A stretch of DNA of 64,000 nt from Lachnospiraceae bacterium AM48-27BH (GCA_003478355.1 QUFC01000017.1:3398-67397), one strand, 5' to 3'; positions 18,566-28,043 are shown, numbered from the stretch's first letter. Made by a program: numbers and translations. The notes: a model not told the origin generated them from the sequence alone.

Positions 18566-18632
18566 AAAATCATTGCAGTTCGTGCAGCGCATGAACTGTA
18601 ATAACTTGATTATTATACCATATCTATGATAA

Positions 18633-18661
18633 TTGTCAATCGTTCCTTTTCATGGTACACT
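18633..18661 (+). promoter_or_regulatory. sigma-70-type promoter for the ROK-like fragment
   Basis: TTGTCA and TACACT are separated by 17 bases. The -10 ends 33 bases before the ATG at 18695. Confidence 0.55.
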
Positions 18662-18694
18662 AGAAGTACAATCCCAGAGCCCGGAGGTGTTTTC

Positions 18695-18784
18695 ATGAAA
18701 ATTTCCCAAACCAAAGATATCCGTACCGCTAACAGCTTAACGATCATACGCCATATTCTGGATAAAAAAGAGATTTCCAGAGCC
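18695..18784 (+). pseudogene. truncated head of a ROK-family regulator
   Basis: A promoter, a strong GGAGGT and an ATG lead into about 30 codons (MKISQTKDIRTANSLTIIRH, then ILDKKEISRA). This resembles the helix-turn-helix start of ROK repressors (…ANRSAILRLI…ISRAEIA…). The similarity stops abruptly at about 18785, where the minus-strand zinc-ribbon gene ends. No ROK sugar-kinase domain follows. It looks like a gene head left by a deletion or by an assembly join. Confidence 0.5.
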
Positions 18785-18790
18785 CGCATT

Positions 18791-18880
18791 TTAATCTTTT
18801 ACAGATTCTCCACATTTCGGACAGAGCTCTGTTCCCTGCTTCACTTCAAAACCACATTTCGGGCATTTTACCTTTTCCAT
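18791..18880 (-). CDS. 29-aa zinc-ribbon miniprotein
   Basis: Short frame with a strong AAGGAG eight bases before the ATG at 18880 and a TAA stop. The product has two CPKCG knuckles (CPKCGFEVKQGTELCPKCG) that could bind one zinc. Such tiny zinc ribbons are frequent but uncharacterised. It could also be the N-terminal remnant of a longer zinc-ribbon protein, given the scar at its 3' end, although a natural stop codon is present. Confidence 0.55.
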   Translation of the reverse strand: MEKVKCPKCGFEVKQGTELCPKCGESVKD

Positions 18881-18967
18881 AGATTTTCTCCTTCTTTTAG
18901 TTATAGTATAACATTGTTTTCCTAAAAGTACATGAATAATGATGTTTTTAGAGCAAAAGAATCTGTT

Positions 18968-19777
18968 TCAATAAGAATTCCTCAAAAATGTAAAAAAATT
19001 GTCAGTAGTTAGAGAACTCAGTATTTCTGGAGAACTGTTTCTCAATTTAGCAGCCATGCGGATGGTTGCGTGGAGTGAATCTTTAACCACGATTTCTTCT
19101 GGCTGCTTCTGTGTTGTTTCCCTTATGCTCTCCCGCTCTTCTATGGCATAATTCTGGCTTTTCTGTCCTTCTTCCCATGCCCATTTCACTGCGTCCATGC
19201 CATCCGTCTCCAACAGGATCCGGTTCTCCGGCACCCGTTTCGCCACCTGCTGCACAGCCGGATTCCAGATCACATCCGGCCCGACAGAAAAATAACACTC
19301 TAAGTCCAGATAACCGTCCAGATCATGGTCTGCGGAATACCAATGCACCAGATAAGTGTTTGGATATTTCCTAATTAACTCCAGGATCTCCCGTTCCTGA
19401 TCCTTCGTATGAAGGACTACCGGCTTCTTCCACTCTGCCGCAATCTGGAGTTGTTTCTCCAGAACCTCCTTCTGTCGTTTCAGCGGCACATTGCACCACA
19501 GGCTATCCATACCGATTTCACCGATCACCTGGCATTTTTCCAGGTATGGCATCATATCCTCCACCTTCCATTGATCCGCATACCATGGATGGAGACCAAA
19601 AACCGGAAACAGAATTCCTTCTGTTTCCGGCATATGGCAAAGCTCCATCACCCATCTGGCATCCTCTGGATCTGTTCCACAGACCATGGTAGGAATCCCT
19701 TCCCTGATCCGCTCTAACGCCTCTGCCTTTGTTTTTACGTGGGCGTGGGCATCTGTCACCACCGGGTAATCTCTCAT
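18968..19777 (-). CDS. TatD-family metal-dependent hydrolase
   Basis: Predicted amidohydrolase-fold enzyme, 269 aa. Metal-site motifs are DAHAHV (residues about 9-14), VFGLHPWY, the bridging Glu in GEIGMD, VVLHTKD, LVHWYS and ETDGMDA. All are in TatD order, though it is divergent from the classic TatD DNase. The start at 19777 is chosen for AGGAAAAG upstream. A TTG at 19855 that overlaps the stop of the transporter ATPase would add 26 residues. It is transcribed with the ThiXYZ-like genes, so a role linked to that substrate (a pyrimidine or thiamine precursor) is possible but inferred. Confidence 0.8.
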   Translation of the reverse strand: MRDYPVVTDAHAHVKTKAEALERIREGIPTMVCGTDPEDARWVMELCHMPETEGILFPVFGLHPWYADQWKVEDMMPYLEKCQVIGEIGMDSLWCNVPLKRQKEVLEKQLQIAAEWKKPVVLHTKDQEREILELIRKYPNTYLVHWYSADHDLDGYLDLECYFSVGPDVIWNPAVQQVAKRVPENRILLETDGMDAVKWAWEEGQKSQNYAIEERESIRETTQKQPEEIVVKDSLHATIRMAAKLRNSSPEILSSLTTDNFFTFLRNSY

Positions 19778-19851
19778 ATTCTTTTCCTGCTTTCTGTTTT
19801 TCGGCTTCCCACCGGTCTTACTTTTGTTTCTCCAATCTTTGCTCTCATTTC

Positions 19852-20597
19852 TCAAACTTCTGTTTTCTCACCCATGATCTGCCGGTAGATCTTCTGTCTC
19901 AGTTCTCCCTGACTATACAGCCAGTCCCGGCTCCGGTTCTGTTCCGTGATCACCATCTCCGAGCCAATCTTTCCGGTATTCCGGTCCAACACCAGGATAC
20001 GGTCGGCAGATAGATCGCCTCGTCAATGTCGTGAGTAACCAAAAGCACTGTCCGGTTCATCTTCTCCCGGACACTTAGCAACCAGTCCTGCATCTCTCCC
20101 CTGGTGATCACATCCAGAGCGCCAAAAGGCTCATCCAACAGCAAAATCTCTGCATGATACAGAAGTGTCCGAAGAAAAGCAGCCCTCTGTCTCATACCAC
20201 CAGACAATGCCGACGGATATTCATGCTCATATCCCTTTAATCCAAAGGATTCCATCTGCTCTGCCGCAGCTTTCCGCATATTCTCAATGCCACCGTGGAT
20301 TCTTGCATAAAGGCAGACATTATCCAGAATGGTCTTCCATGAGAACAGCAGGTCATTCTGCGGCATATAGGCAAAATGTTCCGTAATGCCATGGATTTCT
20401 TCTCCATCTACCAGAATCCGCCCCGCTTCCGGCTTGATCACACCGGTTAAAAGCTTCAAAAGCGTTGATTTACCACAGCCTGACGGACCAAGCAGGCTCA
20501 CAAACTCCCCTTCCTTCACCCGGAAATCCATTTCATTTAAAATGTTTCTTTCTTCATAGGAAAATGTCAATCCTGATATCTGTAACTTGGTATTCAT
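19852..20597 (-). pseudogene. ThiZ/SsuB-like ABC transporter ATPase, frameshifted
   Basis: ATPase of a NitT/TauT-type importer. It has Walker A GPSGCGKST, Q-loop MPQNDLLFSW, signature LSGGMRQRAAFLR, Walker B LLLDEPFGALD and switch VTHDIDEA. The frame breaks at about 20005. Restoring one T (CTGCCGAC to CTGTCCGAC) gives YLSDRILVLDRNTGKI and a normal 248-aa protein ending at 19852. The binding protein and downstream hydrolase are intact, so this may be a sequence error. Confidence 0.82.
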
Positions 20598-20663
20598 GTG
20601 TTCACCTGCTTTCCTCTATCATTCCTGTAATATCTCTAATTGCCCGCGGTTCTGTGAAATCCA

Positions 20664-21797
20664 TTATTCTGGTAAAAACTCGTTGGTATAGCACTCAGAT
20701 GCTGGGATTGCCTGGTCGATCACACCGTACTCTACCATAAAATCAGTGTAATTATCCCATACCTCATCCTTCATCTCTCCCCAACGGTCCGTATCTTCCA
20801 TATATTTCTCAGCCAGATACTCCTGGGACATGGTTAACAGATCTAAAGAGTAGTCCGGTGCGTATTTCTGAAGGATCTTCGCGCTCTCATCCGGATTCTC
20901 GATCGCATAGCGATATCCTTTCTCAGTAGCAGCCAGGAACTTCTTCACCATCTCCGGCTTCTGCTCCAGAGTATCTTGATTCGCAATGATCACCGGTGTG
21001 TAGTAGTCCAGTCTGTCATCCAACTGACGCAGTTCCATGTAGTTGATCGGGAAATTGTTTAATTTGCATTTTACATTATCCCATCCCTCAAAGAACCACT
21101 CAATATCCACTTTGTCTTTCAATGCCTCAAAACCAGAGCCATCAGAAATGACCATATTTAACTTGGAAAAATCAGCGCCATCCTTCGTCATCACTGCCTT
21201 TAACACAGCCTCTTCTCCCGGGCCGCCCCAGCCAGCGTAAGTCTTGCCCTCAAAATCCTTCGGAGATTTGATGTCTTTATCTGCATAAGTTACAAAACCA
21301 GAGGTGTTATGCTGGATCAGCGTTGCGATGGTCTTGATCGGAAGCGGGTCCTTAGAGGTTAATGCAATGGTCACATCCTCCTGATAGCTGATACCGAAAT
21401 CGCCCTTACCAACCGCGATCAAGGTTGCAGTTGCTCCCTCCGTCGGCTCTATGATCTCCACATCCAGTCCTGCTTCTTTATAATATCCCTGATCCAAAGC
21501 CACATACATACCGGTATGGTTGGTATTGGCCACATAGTCCAGGATCACCGTTACTTTCTCTAACTGATCCGCATCCCCGGCTTTTGCATCAGACGCTTCT
21601 GCATTACTCTCTGCTGCGCTTTCAGAAGCGCCACTCTCTGCGCCTGCTGCCCCGCTGCTCTGGCTCTCTGCTGCAGTCCCAGCTGCGGTTGTCTGGCTGT
21701 TATTCTGGGAAGAACATGCAGTCATCCCCACCGCCAGGGCTGCCGCCATTATCAGGCTTCCACTCTTTCTTACCAGCTGTCTCATTGGTTTTCTCAT
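20664..21797 (-). CDS. NMT1/THI5-like ABC transporter substrate-binding lipoprotein
   Basis: Lipid-anchored binding protein of 377 aa. The lipobox is VGMTACSS, followed by a Ser/Ala/Glu linker, then an NMT1/THI5 domain from about residue 75. This contains [20 protein letters not shown] and [14 protein letters not shown], the pattern of ThiY-like pyrimidine-precursor binding proteins. The start at 21797 is chosen for GGAGGAG seven bases upstream; a longer frame to 21869 lacks one. No TPP riboswitch can be sought because the operon's 5' end is lost at 22382. The thiamine-precursor role is therefore only likely. Confidence 0.85.
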   Translation of the reverse strand: MRKPMRQLVRKSGSLIMAAALAVGMTACSSQNNSQTTAAGTAAESQSSGAAGAESGASESAAESNAEASDAKAGDADQLEKVTVILDYVANTNHTGMYVALDQGYYKEAGLDVEIIEPTEGATATLIAVGKGDFGISYQEDVTIALTSKDPLPIKTIATLIQHNTSGFVTYADKDIKSPKDFEGKTYAGWGGPGEEAVLKAVMTKDGADFSKLNMVISDGSGFEALKDKVDIEWFFEGWDNVKCKLNNFPINYMELRQLDDRLDYYTPVIIANQDTLEQKPEMVKKFLAATEKGYRYAIENPDESAKILQKYAPDYSLDLLTMSQEYLAEKYMEDTDRWGEMKDEVWDNYTDFMVEYGVIDQAIPASECYTNEFLPE

Positions 21798-21884
21798 AAT
21801 CTTTCTCCTCCACCTAAATCCTTTGCCTTTTCCCTTTGGCGCTTCCCCTCTCATCAAGGTCACACGCACCGGGCAGGCCGTATT

Positions 21885-22382
21885 TTATCTTTTCCTGCGC
21901 TCATATGGAAGCAACACAAAGCTCATCAGCCGGATGATTCCATTCATACACAGACTCAAGGCAATGATCACTACCACGCAGGCAAAACCCTTATCAAGCA
22001 TATAGCTGTTCTTTACTCTCAGAAGATAATACCCCAGTCCCTGCTGGGAACCGATCCACTCTCCCACGACCGCGCCGCTGATACTATAAGTCGCGGACAC
22101 CTTCAGGCCCGAAAGCAGCGCCGGAATCGCTGCCGGAATCTTCACCAGCTTGTAAGCCGTCCATTTCCCTGCGCCATAAGAGCGCACCAGATGGACGTAT
22201 TCACTGTCTACTCTTCCCAGCCCGTCCACAAAGCTGACTGCCACCGGAAAAAAGCACATAAGCACGACTGTAAAAATCTTCGGCAGCATGCCAAATCCCA
22301 TATAAATGATCAAAATCGGAGCCATCACGATCATCGGCACCGTCTGGGTCACCACCAGAATCGGATATAATCCCTGACGCAC
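21885..22382 (-). pseudogene. ThiX-like ABC permease, N-terminus missing
   Basis: C-terminal 165 residues of a BPD_transp_1 permease. The readable part starts at QGLYPILVVTQTVPMIVMAP, includes the EAA loop (YVHLVRSYGAGKWTAYKLVKIP) and ends normally. About 85 N-terminal residues are absent: two codons upstream is an in-frame TAG. From 22390 to 22441 the sequence instead reads as the start of a different gene. It is the first gene of the ThiXYZ-like operon, so its promoter is lost too. Confidence 0.7.
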
Positions 22383-22389
22383 CCCCTAT

Positions 22390-22441
22390 TCCATCCAGAA
22401 GTCATGTCTATCACTGGGTTTGTTTCTTTTTTCTCAATCAT
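22390..22441 (-). pseudogene. possible MATE transporter gene head (about 16 codons)
   Basis: ATG at 22441 followed by MIEKKETNPVIDMTSG. This resembles the first residues of clostridial MATE exporters (…VIDMT.G.IWKQ…). The likeness ends where the permease fragment begins. No Shine-Dalgarno is obvious, so the call is weak. Confidence 0.35.
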
Positions 22442-22487
22442 TTTAAAAAATATACAAAAAATATCTACGCAAAACTTCAAAAACTGC

Positions 22488-22516
22488 TTGACGCATTTTT
22501 CATTCTATGATAAACT
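22488..22516 (+). promoter_or_regulatory. promoter of tRNA-Lys
   Basis: TTGACG and TAAACT with a 17-base spacer end 15 bases before the tRNA. Confidence 0.6.
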
Positions 22517-22531
22517 TATTCTGCTTGTTAA

Positions 22532-22604
22532 GGGCGTGTAGCTCAGTCGGTAGAGCACTTGACTTTTAATCAAGTTGTCCGGGGTTCGAATCCCCGCACG
22601 CTCA
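22532..22604 (+). tRNA. tRNA-Lys (anticodon TTT)
   Basis: 73 nt. The acceptor pairs GGGCGTG with CACGCTC (one G-T), the D loop is AGCTCAGTCGGTAGAGC, and the anticodon stem CTTGA/TCAAG has loop CTTTTAA. The T arm is CGGGGTTCGAATCCCCG. CCA is not encoded. Confidence 0.95.
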
Positions 22605-22612
22605 TTGCTTAG

Positions 22613-22665
22613 AAAGGAGTTGTTGCAAAATGTAGATAAACATTCTACGGAGCAACAACTCCTTT
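22613..22665 (+). terminator. hairpin after tRNA-Lys, 14-bp perfect stem
   Basis: AAAGGAGTTGTTGC pairs with GCAACAACTCCTTT, with an inner GTAGA/TCTAC pair, followed by TATCATTTT. It likely ends the tRNA transcript. A third copy of the arm sequence (GCAACAACTCCT) occurs at about 22747-22758. Confidence 0.55.
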
Positions 22666-22708
22666 ATCATTTTGCAGAATTTTCAAAATCAACTTGCATC
22701 ACCGTTAC

Positions 22709-22727
22709 AAAAAGGAGCTGCCGCTCC
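22709..22727 (-). terminator. rho-independent terminator downstream of the superoxide reductase gene
   Basis: The minus strand reads GGAGC-GGCA-GCTCC followed by TTTTTG, 57 bases past the stop at 22784. Confidence 0.65.
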
Positions 22728-22783
22728 GAGAATTTCCCTCCCCATTGCAACAACTCCTGTTCTTGTTATCAGCAATTAGTCGA

Positions 22784-23065
22784 TCAAGCCTTCCATAATC
22801 CGTGCAGATTGCAATACGCATATACTGCTGCAACTTCCTCGCCCTCATCCAGAACGAAGGATACATTCGGCGCCTGGCCTGGCTTTAAATGCTTTCTCTG
22901 AATTCCCAGATTGGTCTCTACGGACACCCACTCAATCCAGTGTACATCTACCATCGGATGATCTACAGAACCAATATTAACAATCAGACGGTTGCCGTCA
23001 ATCTTATAATCCGGAACATGCTTCTCTGCTGCACCATCGGAAACTCCCGCCTCCAATTCTACCAT
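22784..23065 (-). pseudogene. superoxide reductase (desulfoferrodoxin/neelaredoxin), N-terminus missing
   Basis: C-terminal catalytic domain of a superoxide reductase. The lysine/His segment EKHVP, ligands in DHPMVDVHWIEW, and CNLHG near the end (Fe ligands Cys and His) are all present. The usual N-terminal stretch, often a rubredoxin-like CxxC domain, is missing. Upstream of about 23060 the DNA codes in another frame for the start of a sigma factor. The remaining domain could still be translated from an internal ATG (MVELEAG at 23065), but no ribosome site is clear. Confidence 0.7.
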
Positions 23066-23189
23066 CTTCTTGATTGCCAAGGATATTTTTTGCAATAGAA
23101 GTGCAGTAGCTGCTATATTTAGCTGCTGTTTCCGTTATTGCTTTTTGGTCTCTGTCCCAATACAACTGTACGATTTCGGTATCTTCCAT
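23062..23189 (-). pseudogene. ECF-type RNA polymerase sigma factor, head only
   Basis: ATG at 23189 followed by about 42 codons (MEDTEIVQLYWDRDQKAI, then YSSYCTSIAKNILGNQED). This matches the region-2 start of clostridial ECF sigma factors. AAAGGAGGC lies upstream. The similarity stops at NQED, directly where the superoxide reductase sequence starts in another frame. The head-to-interior join implies a deletion or a chimeric assembly. Confidence 0.6.
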
Positions 23190-23306
23190 ATCAAAGCCTC
23201 CTTTCTGATCCTTTCACTTATATACACAACTTTTTCCCCAAAATCTCACACTTTTCCAAAAAATTTTTCTAATTTTCTATACCAAATATATCAGATTGTC
23301 GAAAGA

Positions 23307-23341
23307 AAGGACATAGCAAAAATTGATTATACTATGTCCTT
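23307..23341. terminator. possible hairpin between the sigma-factor fragment and fucU
   Basis: AAGGACATAG and CTATGTCCTT form a 10-bp perfect stem, with mixed T-rich sequence after it on the minus strand. It may end the fucose operon about 145 bases past fucU. The rest of 23190-23485 shows only AT-rich sequence and a doubtful 56-codon plus-strand frame starting at 23412. Confidence 0.4.
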
Positions 23342-23485
23342 ATAAACTAATTTTATATTAAATTGTATTGGCACCATTACGCTATACCGATATAACAAAA
23401 ATGGTGGTAATATGAATATTAATAAAATATTTGCAGCCAAACAGGGTAAAGTACAGCATGGCGCCGCTGTAGGACACAAGCTACT

Positions 23486-23926
23486 TCAGGACTTCACAAC
23501 GCCCTTCTGCAGCATCACATTGGCATACAAAGCCGTCTCACCTGTGGCGATAATCGCATACGCCTTCTTCGCCTCTTCGTAAAATGCAAACCGCTCCCTA
23601 TGTCCGATAACTTCCGGTCCAAAACCTTCGCGTTTCTCAATGATTTCCTGATATACATTCCAGATTGGGGTCTCTACGTTGTCTCCGGGCATGACCTCCA
23701 TCAGGGACACCGGCTGTTCCACATATGTATCCAGCGGGAACACCTGGAGAATCGCATCCAGAAGCTCCGGCACGCCATGTCCGTCCATGCGGATCACTTT
23801 TGCAGCCTTTCCCATGGACTCCGCCGGGAAATTACCGTCAGCAATAACCAAGCGGTCACTATGCCCCATCTCGCACAGCACTTTCAATAGCTCCGGCGAT
23901 AAAATCGCGGGAATTCCTTTTAACAT
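23486..23926 (-). CDS. fucU: L-fucose mutarotase (FucU/RbsD family)
   Basis: Interconverts alpha and beta anomers of L-fucose before isomerisation. 146 aa, normal length. The family signature with the catalytic His is at MGHSDRLVIADGNFPAES (about residues 20-37). The C-terminal YAIIATGET is also typical. AAGGAG eight bases upstream supports the start. It is the last gene of the minus-strand fucose locus, 51 bases after fucA. Confidence 0.9.
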   Translation of the reverse strand: MLKGIPAILSPELLKVLCEMGHSDRLVIADGNFPAESMGKAAKVIRMDGHGVPELLDAILQVFPLDTYVEQPVSLMEVMPGDNVETPIWNVYQEIIEKREGFGPEVIGHRERFAFYEEAKKAYAIIATGETALYANVMLQKGVVKS

Positions 23927-23977
23927 TCCAGTTTCTCCTTTTCCTCTCTTCTTTTCTGTCCCTTCGGATATGGGCAG

Positions 23978-24667
23978 CTACTCCTGGCTGTACTTCTTAT
24001 AACCCGGATGTCTTCCGGTTACTTTATAGTTTTCACGCATAGAAATCAGACGGTCAATGTTCTCCCTGCTGATTTCCTGGGCACCGCCCAACAGGTAGGC
24101 GTTCAGACTGATCTTGGCAAACAGTTCCAGCGTCTCCATACGATAGTAGGCGGTAATCAGGTCCACACCGACCGTCAGTGCGCCGTGGTTCTGCAAAAGC
24201 ACTGCGTCATGTTCGCCCAGATATGGAGCAATAGCTTCCGGCACCTCATAGGTGGACGGCGTTCCATAAGGCGTCACCGGGATAGAACCCAGGGCGATGA
24301 CTGTCTCAATCATGGAATACTCATCCAACGGCTTATTAGCAACTGCATAGCCTGTGGCCACCGGCGGATGGGCATGGAGCACCGCTCCCACATCCTCCCG
24401 CTCCTGATAGCAGCGCAGATGCATCTTGATTTCCGAGGAAGCGCGGTATCCCGGCAATCCCTCCAGAACATTTCCGTCCTTGTCGATGCGCACCAGTTTC
24501 TCCGGTGTGATAAAACTCTTGCTCATTCCGGTGGGAGTTGCCAGGAATGTGCCGTCCCCCAGCTTGACGGAGATATTGCCGTCATTGGCTGCCACCCAGC
24601 CCAACTGCCACATCTTATGGCAGATATCGCAGATCTGCTCCCGAATCTCCATATAACTCAAATCCAT
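23978..24667 (-). CDS. fucA: L-fuculose-1-phosphate aldolase (class II)
   Basis: Zinc-dependent aldolase, 229 aa, which splits L-fuculose-1-phosphate into dihydroxyacetone phosphate and L-lactaldehyde. Visible active-site features are the phosphate-loop SSEIKMH (catalytic Glu), the metal pair HAHPP (about residues 93-97) and the third metal His in NHGALTVG (about 155). AGGAGG nine bases upstream fixes the start. It lies 14 bases after the kinase gene. No lactaldehyde reductase gene (fucO) is present nearby. Confidence 0.92.
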   Translation of the reverse strand: MDLSYMEIREQICDICHKMWQLGWVAANDGNISVKLGDGTFLATPTGMSKSFITPEKLVRIDKDGNVLEGLPGYRASSEIKMHLRCYQEREDVGAVLHAHPPVATGYAVANKPLDEYSMIETVIALGSIPVTPYGTPSTYEVPEAIAPYLGEHDAVLLQNHGALTVGVDLITAYYRMETLELFAKISLNAYLLGGAQEISRENIDRLISMRENYKVTGRHPGYKKYSQE

Positions 24668-24681
24668 GTTTCATGTCCTCC

Positions 24682-26178
24682 TCATGTTCCACTCCGCATA
24701 CCATCAGGCATATATGCCAACTGATAGATCCTGCGCCACGCCTCTGCATTATCCGGCACATACCGCTTACACGTTTCCGATGCCCGAACCACAGCACGAA
24801 GCTGCTTCAAATCCTTCATCTCTCCAAGGGCCATCAGCTGGATTCCCAGATTCCCCATGACCGTCGCCTCCACCGGCCCCGCGCAGACCACACAGTCACA
24901 GGCGTTGGCGGTCATCTGGCATAACAGGCTGCTCTGACAGCCCCCGCCTACGATATAAAGCGCCTGATACTTTTTCCCGGTACAGGCCACGATATCTTCC
25001 ATGGCCCGGCGGAATTTAAGAGCCAGGCTCTCGTTGATGCAGCGGACGACAGCGCCTTCCGTTTCCGGAATCTGCTGGCCTGTCCGTCTGACATAATCCC
25101 GGATTCGCGCCGGCATATCCCCTGGCACTGCGAACTCCGGAGCATCCGGGTCCAAAAGGCAGGTAAATGCATCTGCCTGGCTGGCCATCTCCTCCAGCTG
25201 GCCAAAGCTGAATTCTCTGCCCTCCCGTTTCCACTGATTCCGACTCTCCTGAATCAGCCAGGTGCCGATAATATTTTTCAGAAATGATATCATTCCTCCT
25301 GCGCCGCCTTCGTTGGTTACCTGCCGTTCAGCCGCCATCTCGCTCATGCACGGTTTATCAAGCTCCGTCCCGAACAGTGCCCAGGTGCCGCAGCTTAAAA
25401 ACAGAAAATCCTCTTCCATGGCCGGTACCGCCGCCATGGCGCTCTGGGTGTCGTGACCGGCTCCGGCGATGACAGCCACCGATCCCAGGCCCAGTTCTTC
25501 CTGAAGCTCCGGCTTCAGCGTTCCGATTCGTGTTCCTGGCATGACAAGCTTTGGGAAAAGATCTTTTCGGATTCCGGCTCCCTCTAGGATTTCCTCCGAC
25601 CAGGTGCGTTTCTTGGCGTCCAGCATCTGGGACGTGGATGCAATGGAATATTCGCAGCACATTTCCCCACACAGCAGGTAGCTGATCAGATCCGGCATGA
25701 ATAACAGCGTCTTTGCCTTGGCTAACACCTCCGGATTCTTCATGCGAAGGGCCTGCAGCTGGAACAGCGTGTTGATCTCCATCCGCTGGATTCCTGTAAT
25801 CTCATAAAGTTTCTTTTCTGGTATCCACTGGTCCACCGCTTTGCACATGCCTTCCGTGCGGTTATCCCGGTAGTGGACCGGATTCTCCAACAGCTCTCCC
25901 TGTTCATCCAGCAGGCCAAAATCCACACCCCAGGTGTCCACCGACAGACTATCGATAGGGCCTGACCCCACCGCTTTTGCCAGACCGCATTTTATCTCTG
26001 CCAGCAACCGCGGCACATCCCAGCGCAGATGTCCGTCTTCCTCGATGGGACCGTTAGCAAAACGGTGCAGCTCCTTCATCTGCAGATTTCCCTGGTCATA
26101 GGTGCCCAGCATGACACGCCCGCTGGATGCGCCTAAATCTATGGCTAACATTTGTCTCTTCATTTCAGACACCATCAC
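24682..26178 (-). CDS. FGGY-family L-fuculokinase (RhaB-like)
   Basis: Sugar kinase of 498 aa (493 if started at the second candidate, MKRQ). N-terminal ATPase-fold motif DLGASSGRVMLG, substrate motif SVDTWGVDFGLLD, and TGIQRMEINTLFQL, which marks the rhamnulokinase-like branch. GAGHDTQSAMAAVP and a C-terminal IVGGGCQSSLLCQMTAN complete the fold. By sequence it resembles RhaB. By context, between FucI and FucA, it most likely phosphorylates L-fuculose. Its start is six bases beyond the fucI stop. Confidence 0.88.
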   Translation of the reverse strand: MMVSEMKRQMLAIDLGASSGRVMLGTYDQGNLQMKELHRFANGPIEEDGHLRWDVPRLLAEIKCGLAKAVGSGPIDSLSVDTWGVDFGLLDEQGELLENPVHYRDNRTEGMCKAVDQWIPEKKLYEITGIQRMEINTLFQLQALRMKNPEVLAKAKTLLFMPDLISYLLCGEMCCEYSIASTSQMLDAKKRTWSEEILEGAGIRKDLFPKLVMPGTRIGTLKPELQEELGLGSVAVIAGAGHDTQSAMAAVPAMEEDFLFLSCGTWALFGTELDKPCMSEMAAERQVTNEGGAGGMISFLKNIIGTWLIQESRNQWKREGREFSFGQLEEMASQADAFTCLLDPDAPEFAVPGDMPARIRDYVRRTGQQIPETEGAVVRCINESLALKFRRAMEDIVACTGKKYQALYIVGGGCQSSLLCQMTANACDCVVCAGPVEATVMGNLGIQLMALGEMKDLKQLRAVVRASETCKRYVPDNAEAWRRIYQLAYMPDGMRSGT

Positions 26179-26183
26179 TCTTT

Positions 26184-27980
26184 CTACTTATATAATGGTC
26201 CGTAATTCTGGCATGCCCGGAAATCCTGACCTTCCTTGTCCATGCCAAATGCATTCCAGGCCGCAGGGCGGAAAATCTTCTCCTCCGGTACATTGTGCAT
26301 GCAGACAGGGATGCGAAGCATGGAACACAAGGTAATCAGGTCTGCACCGATGTGGCCATAGCTGATAGCGCCGTGGTTGGCACCCCAGTTGTTCATCACA
26401 TCATAGGCAGTCTTAAATGGGCCCTCCTTGCCGTCACATCTTGGCACGAACCAGGTACATGGCCAGGTGTAATCTGTACGTTTCCACAGCTTATCCGTCA
26501 CCTCATCCGGCAGCTGCACGGTCCAGCCTTCTGCAATCTGCAGCACCGGCCCTAAGCCCTTCACCAGATTCAGACGAATCATAGTCACCGGCATCTGAGC
26601 GGTTGTAACAAATCTGGAAGAATAACCGCCGCCGCGGAAATACCCATTGTCCGCCGTGTTCCAGGTCACTGCATTCATGATAGCTTTCTGATCTTCCTCT
26701 GTCACATCCCACCACTGCTTCATCTCCGGTCTGCCATGCTCGTTCTTGGCCGCACCGCAGGCATCCAGACATGCCGCACCGGAGTTGATCAGGTGAATAA
26801 AACCATCCGCTTCCTTGGCGACACCCTGCAGCTCGTAACCTGCAGCCTTTTTCACTGCATCACCGCTCCAGTAGGTACGAACATCTGCGAAAATCTGAGC
26901 CCGGTTGGTCAAAAGCTTCATAAATAACATTCCCACGCCGTTGAGCACATCATTTTCCGTTGCCAAAATATACGGCTCACGAGCTCCGTTCCAATCAAAG
27001 GAGGTATTTAAAAGCGCCTCTGCAAAATCTCCATTTGGATAAAAATCGGTCCACTGACGCTGTCCCTGGAAACCTGCCGCGATGGCGTTGTGACCGATGG
27101 CCTCCTCGGAAAATTTCTCTTTCAGCTTCTGATTGCCGCTCATCAGGTCCTTGATGATAACCATCATCTTCACCACGAATTCCCAGTCCTTATCCTTCTG
27201 CTCACGGCTCTTCTGAAGCTCCGCCGGGTTCTTGTCGAAGCCCTCGATGCAATTTGCCTTTGTCCACGCCAGCGCCTTGTCAAACTCGTCCTTGTCGTAA
27301 ATCTCTTCGGTCATCCGACGAATCAGCTCCACTTCATCCACAGACTCCACCCTCATGCCCAGATAGGACTCCATAAAGTCCACGTCGATGATGGAACCGC
27401 CGATGCCCATACAGATGGAACCGATCTGCAGATAGGATTTGCCTCTCATGGAAGCTGCTGCCACTGCTGCACGGCCAAAGCGCAGAAGCTTCTCTTTCAC
27501 ATCCTCCGGAATCTCAGTGGCATCTGCCTCCTGCACGTCTCTTCCGTAGATTCCGAATGCCGGAAGTCCCTTCTGTGCATGGGTAGCCAGAACAGAGGCC
27601 AGGTAAACCGCACCTGGACGCTCCGTTCCGTTAAATCCCCACACTGCCTTGATGGTCTGCGGATTCATGTCCATGGTCTCCGCGCCATAGCACCAGCACG
27701 GGGTTACGGTCAATGTTATGTCAACGCCTTCCTTCTTAAATTTTTCTTCACAGGCAGCCGCCTCACCTACCCGTCCGATGGTGGTGTCTGCGATGACCAC
27801 TTTCACCGGCTGGCCGTTGGAATAGCGCAGATTTTCCTCAAATAACCTGGCTGCGGAGCGGGCCATCTGCATGGTCTGTTCCTCCAGGGAACCCCTTACG
27901 TCTAATTTTCCTCTTCTTCCATCAATCGTCGGGCGGATTCCGATAACCGGATACTCGCCTGCAAATCTCTTCTCTGCCAT
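26184..27980 (-). CDS. fucI: L-fucose isomerase
   Basis: Mn-dependent ketol isomerase converting L-fucose to L-fuculose. 598 aa, close to the 591 aa of E. coli FucI. The conserved N-terminus reads [20 protein letters not shown]. Further features are the C-domain [18 protein letters not shown] and the late [19 protein letters not shown], which carries the active-site His. AGGAGG is at ideal spacing. It lies between the GH95 fucosidase and kinase genes on one strand. Confidence 0.94.
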   Translation of the reverse strand: MAEKRFAGEYPVIGIRPTIDGRRGKLDVRGSLEEQTMQMARSAARLFEENLRYSNGQPVKVVIADTTIGRVGEAAACEEKFKKEGVDITLTVTPCWCYGAETMDMNPQTIKAVWGFNGTERPGAVYLASVLATHAQKGLPAFGIYGRDVQEADATEIPEDVKEKLLRFGRAAVAAASMRGKSYLQIGSICMGIGGSIIDVDFMESYLGMRVESVDEVELIRRMTEEIYDKDEFDKALAWTKANCIEGFDKNPAELQKSREQKDKDWEFVVKMMVIIKDLMSGNQKLKEKFSEEAIGHNAIAAGFQGQRQWTDFYPNGDFAEALLNTSFDWNGAREPYILATENDVLNGVGMLFMKLLTNRAQIFADVRTYWSGDAVKKAAGYELQGVAKEADGFIHLINSGAACLDACGAAKNEHGRPEMKQWWDVTEEDQKAIMNAVTWNTADNGYFRGGGYSSRFVTTAQMPVTMIRLNLVKGLGPVLQIAEGWTVQLPDEVTDKLWKRTDYTWPCTWFVPRCDGKEGPFKTAYDVMNNWGANHGAISYGHIGADLITLCSMLRIPVCMHNVPEEKIFRPAAWNAFGMDKEGQDFRACQNYGPLYK

Positions 27981-28043
27981 GTCTTATCTCCTCCTGAAAT
28001 TCTCATTTTCGAATCTTTCTCCAATCATGAATCACACGATGCC

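Noticed and set aside
22383..22531. TPP riboswitch for the ThiXYZ-like operon
   Set aside because: No CTGAGA...ACCTGATCTGG-like core is visible, and the operon's natural 5' region appears to be lost at 22382.
23412..23582. 56-codon plus-strand frame beginning MNINKIFAAKQGKVQHGA
   Set aside because: It has a plausible start, but runs antisense into fucU with no recognisable domain. It may be another gene head left by a deletion, but the evidence is too thin to list as a feature.
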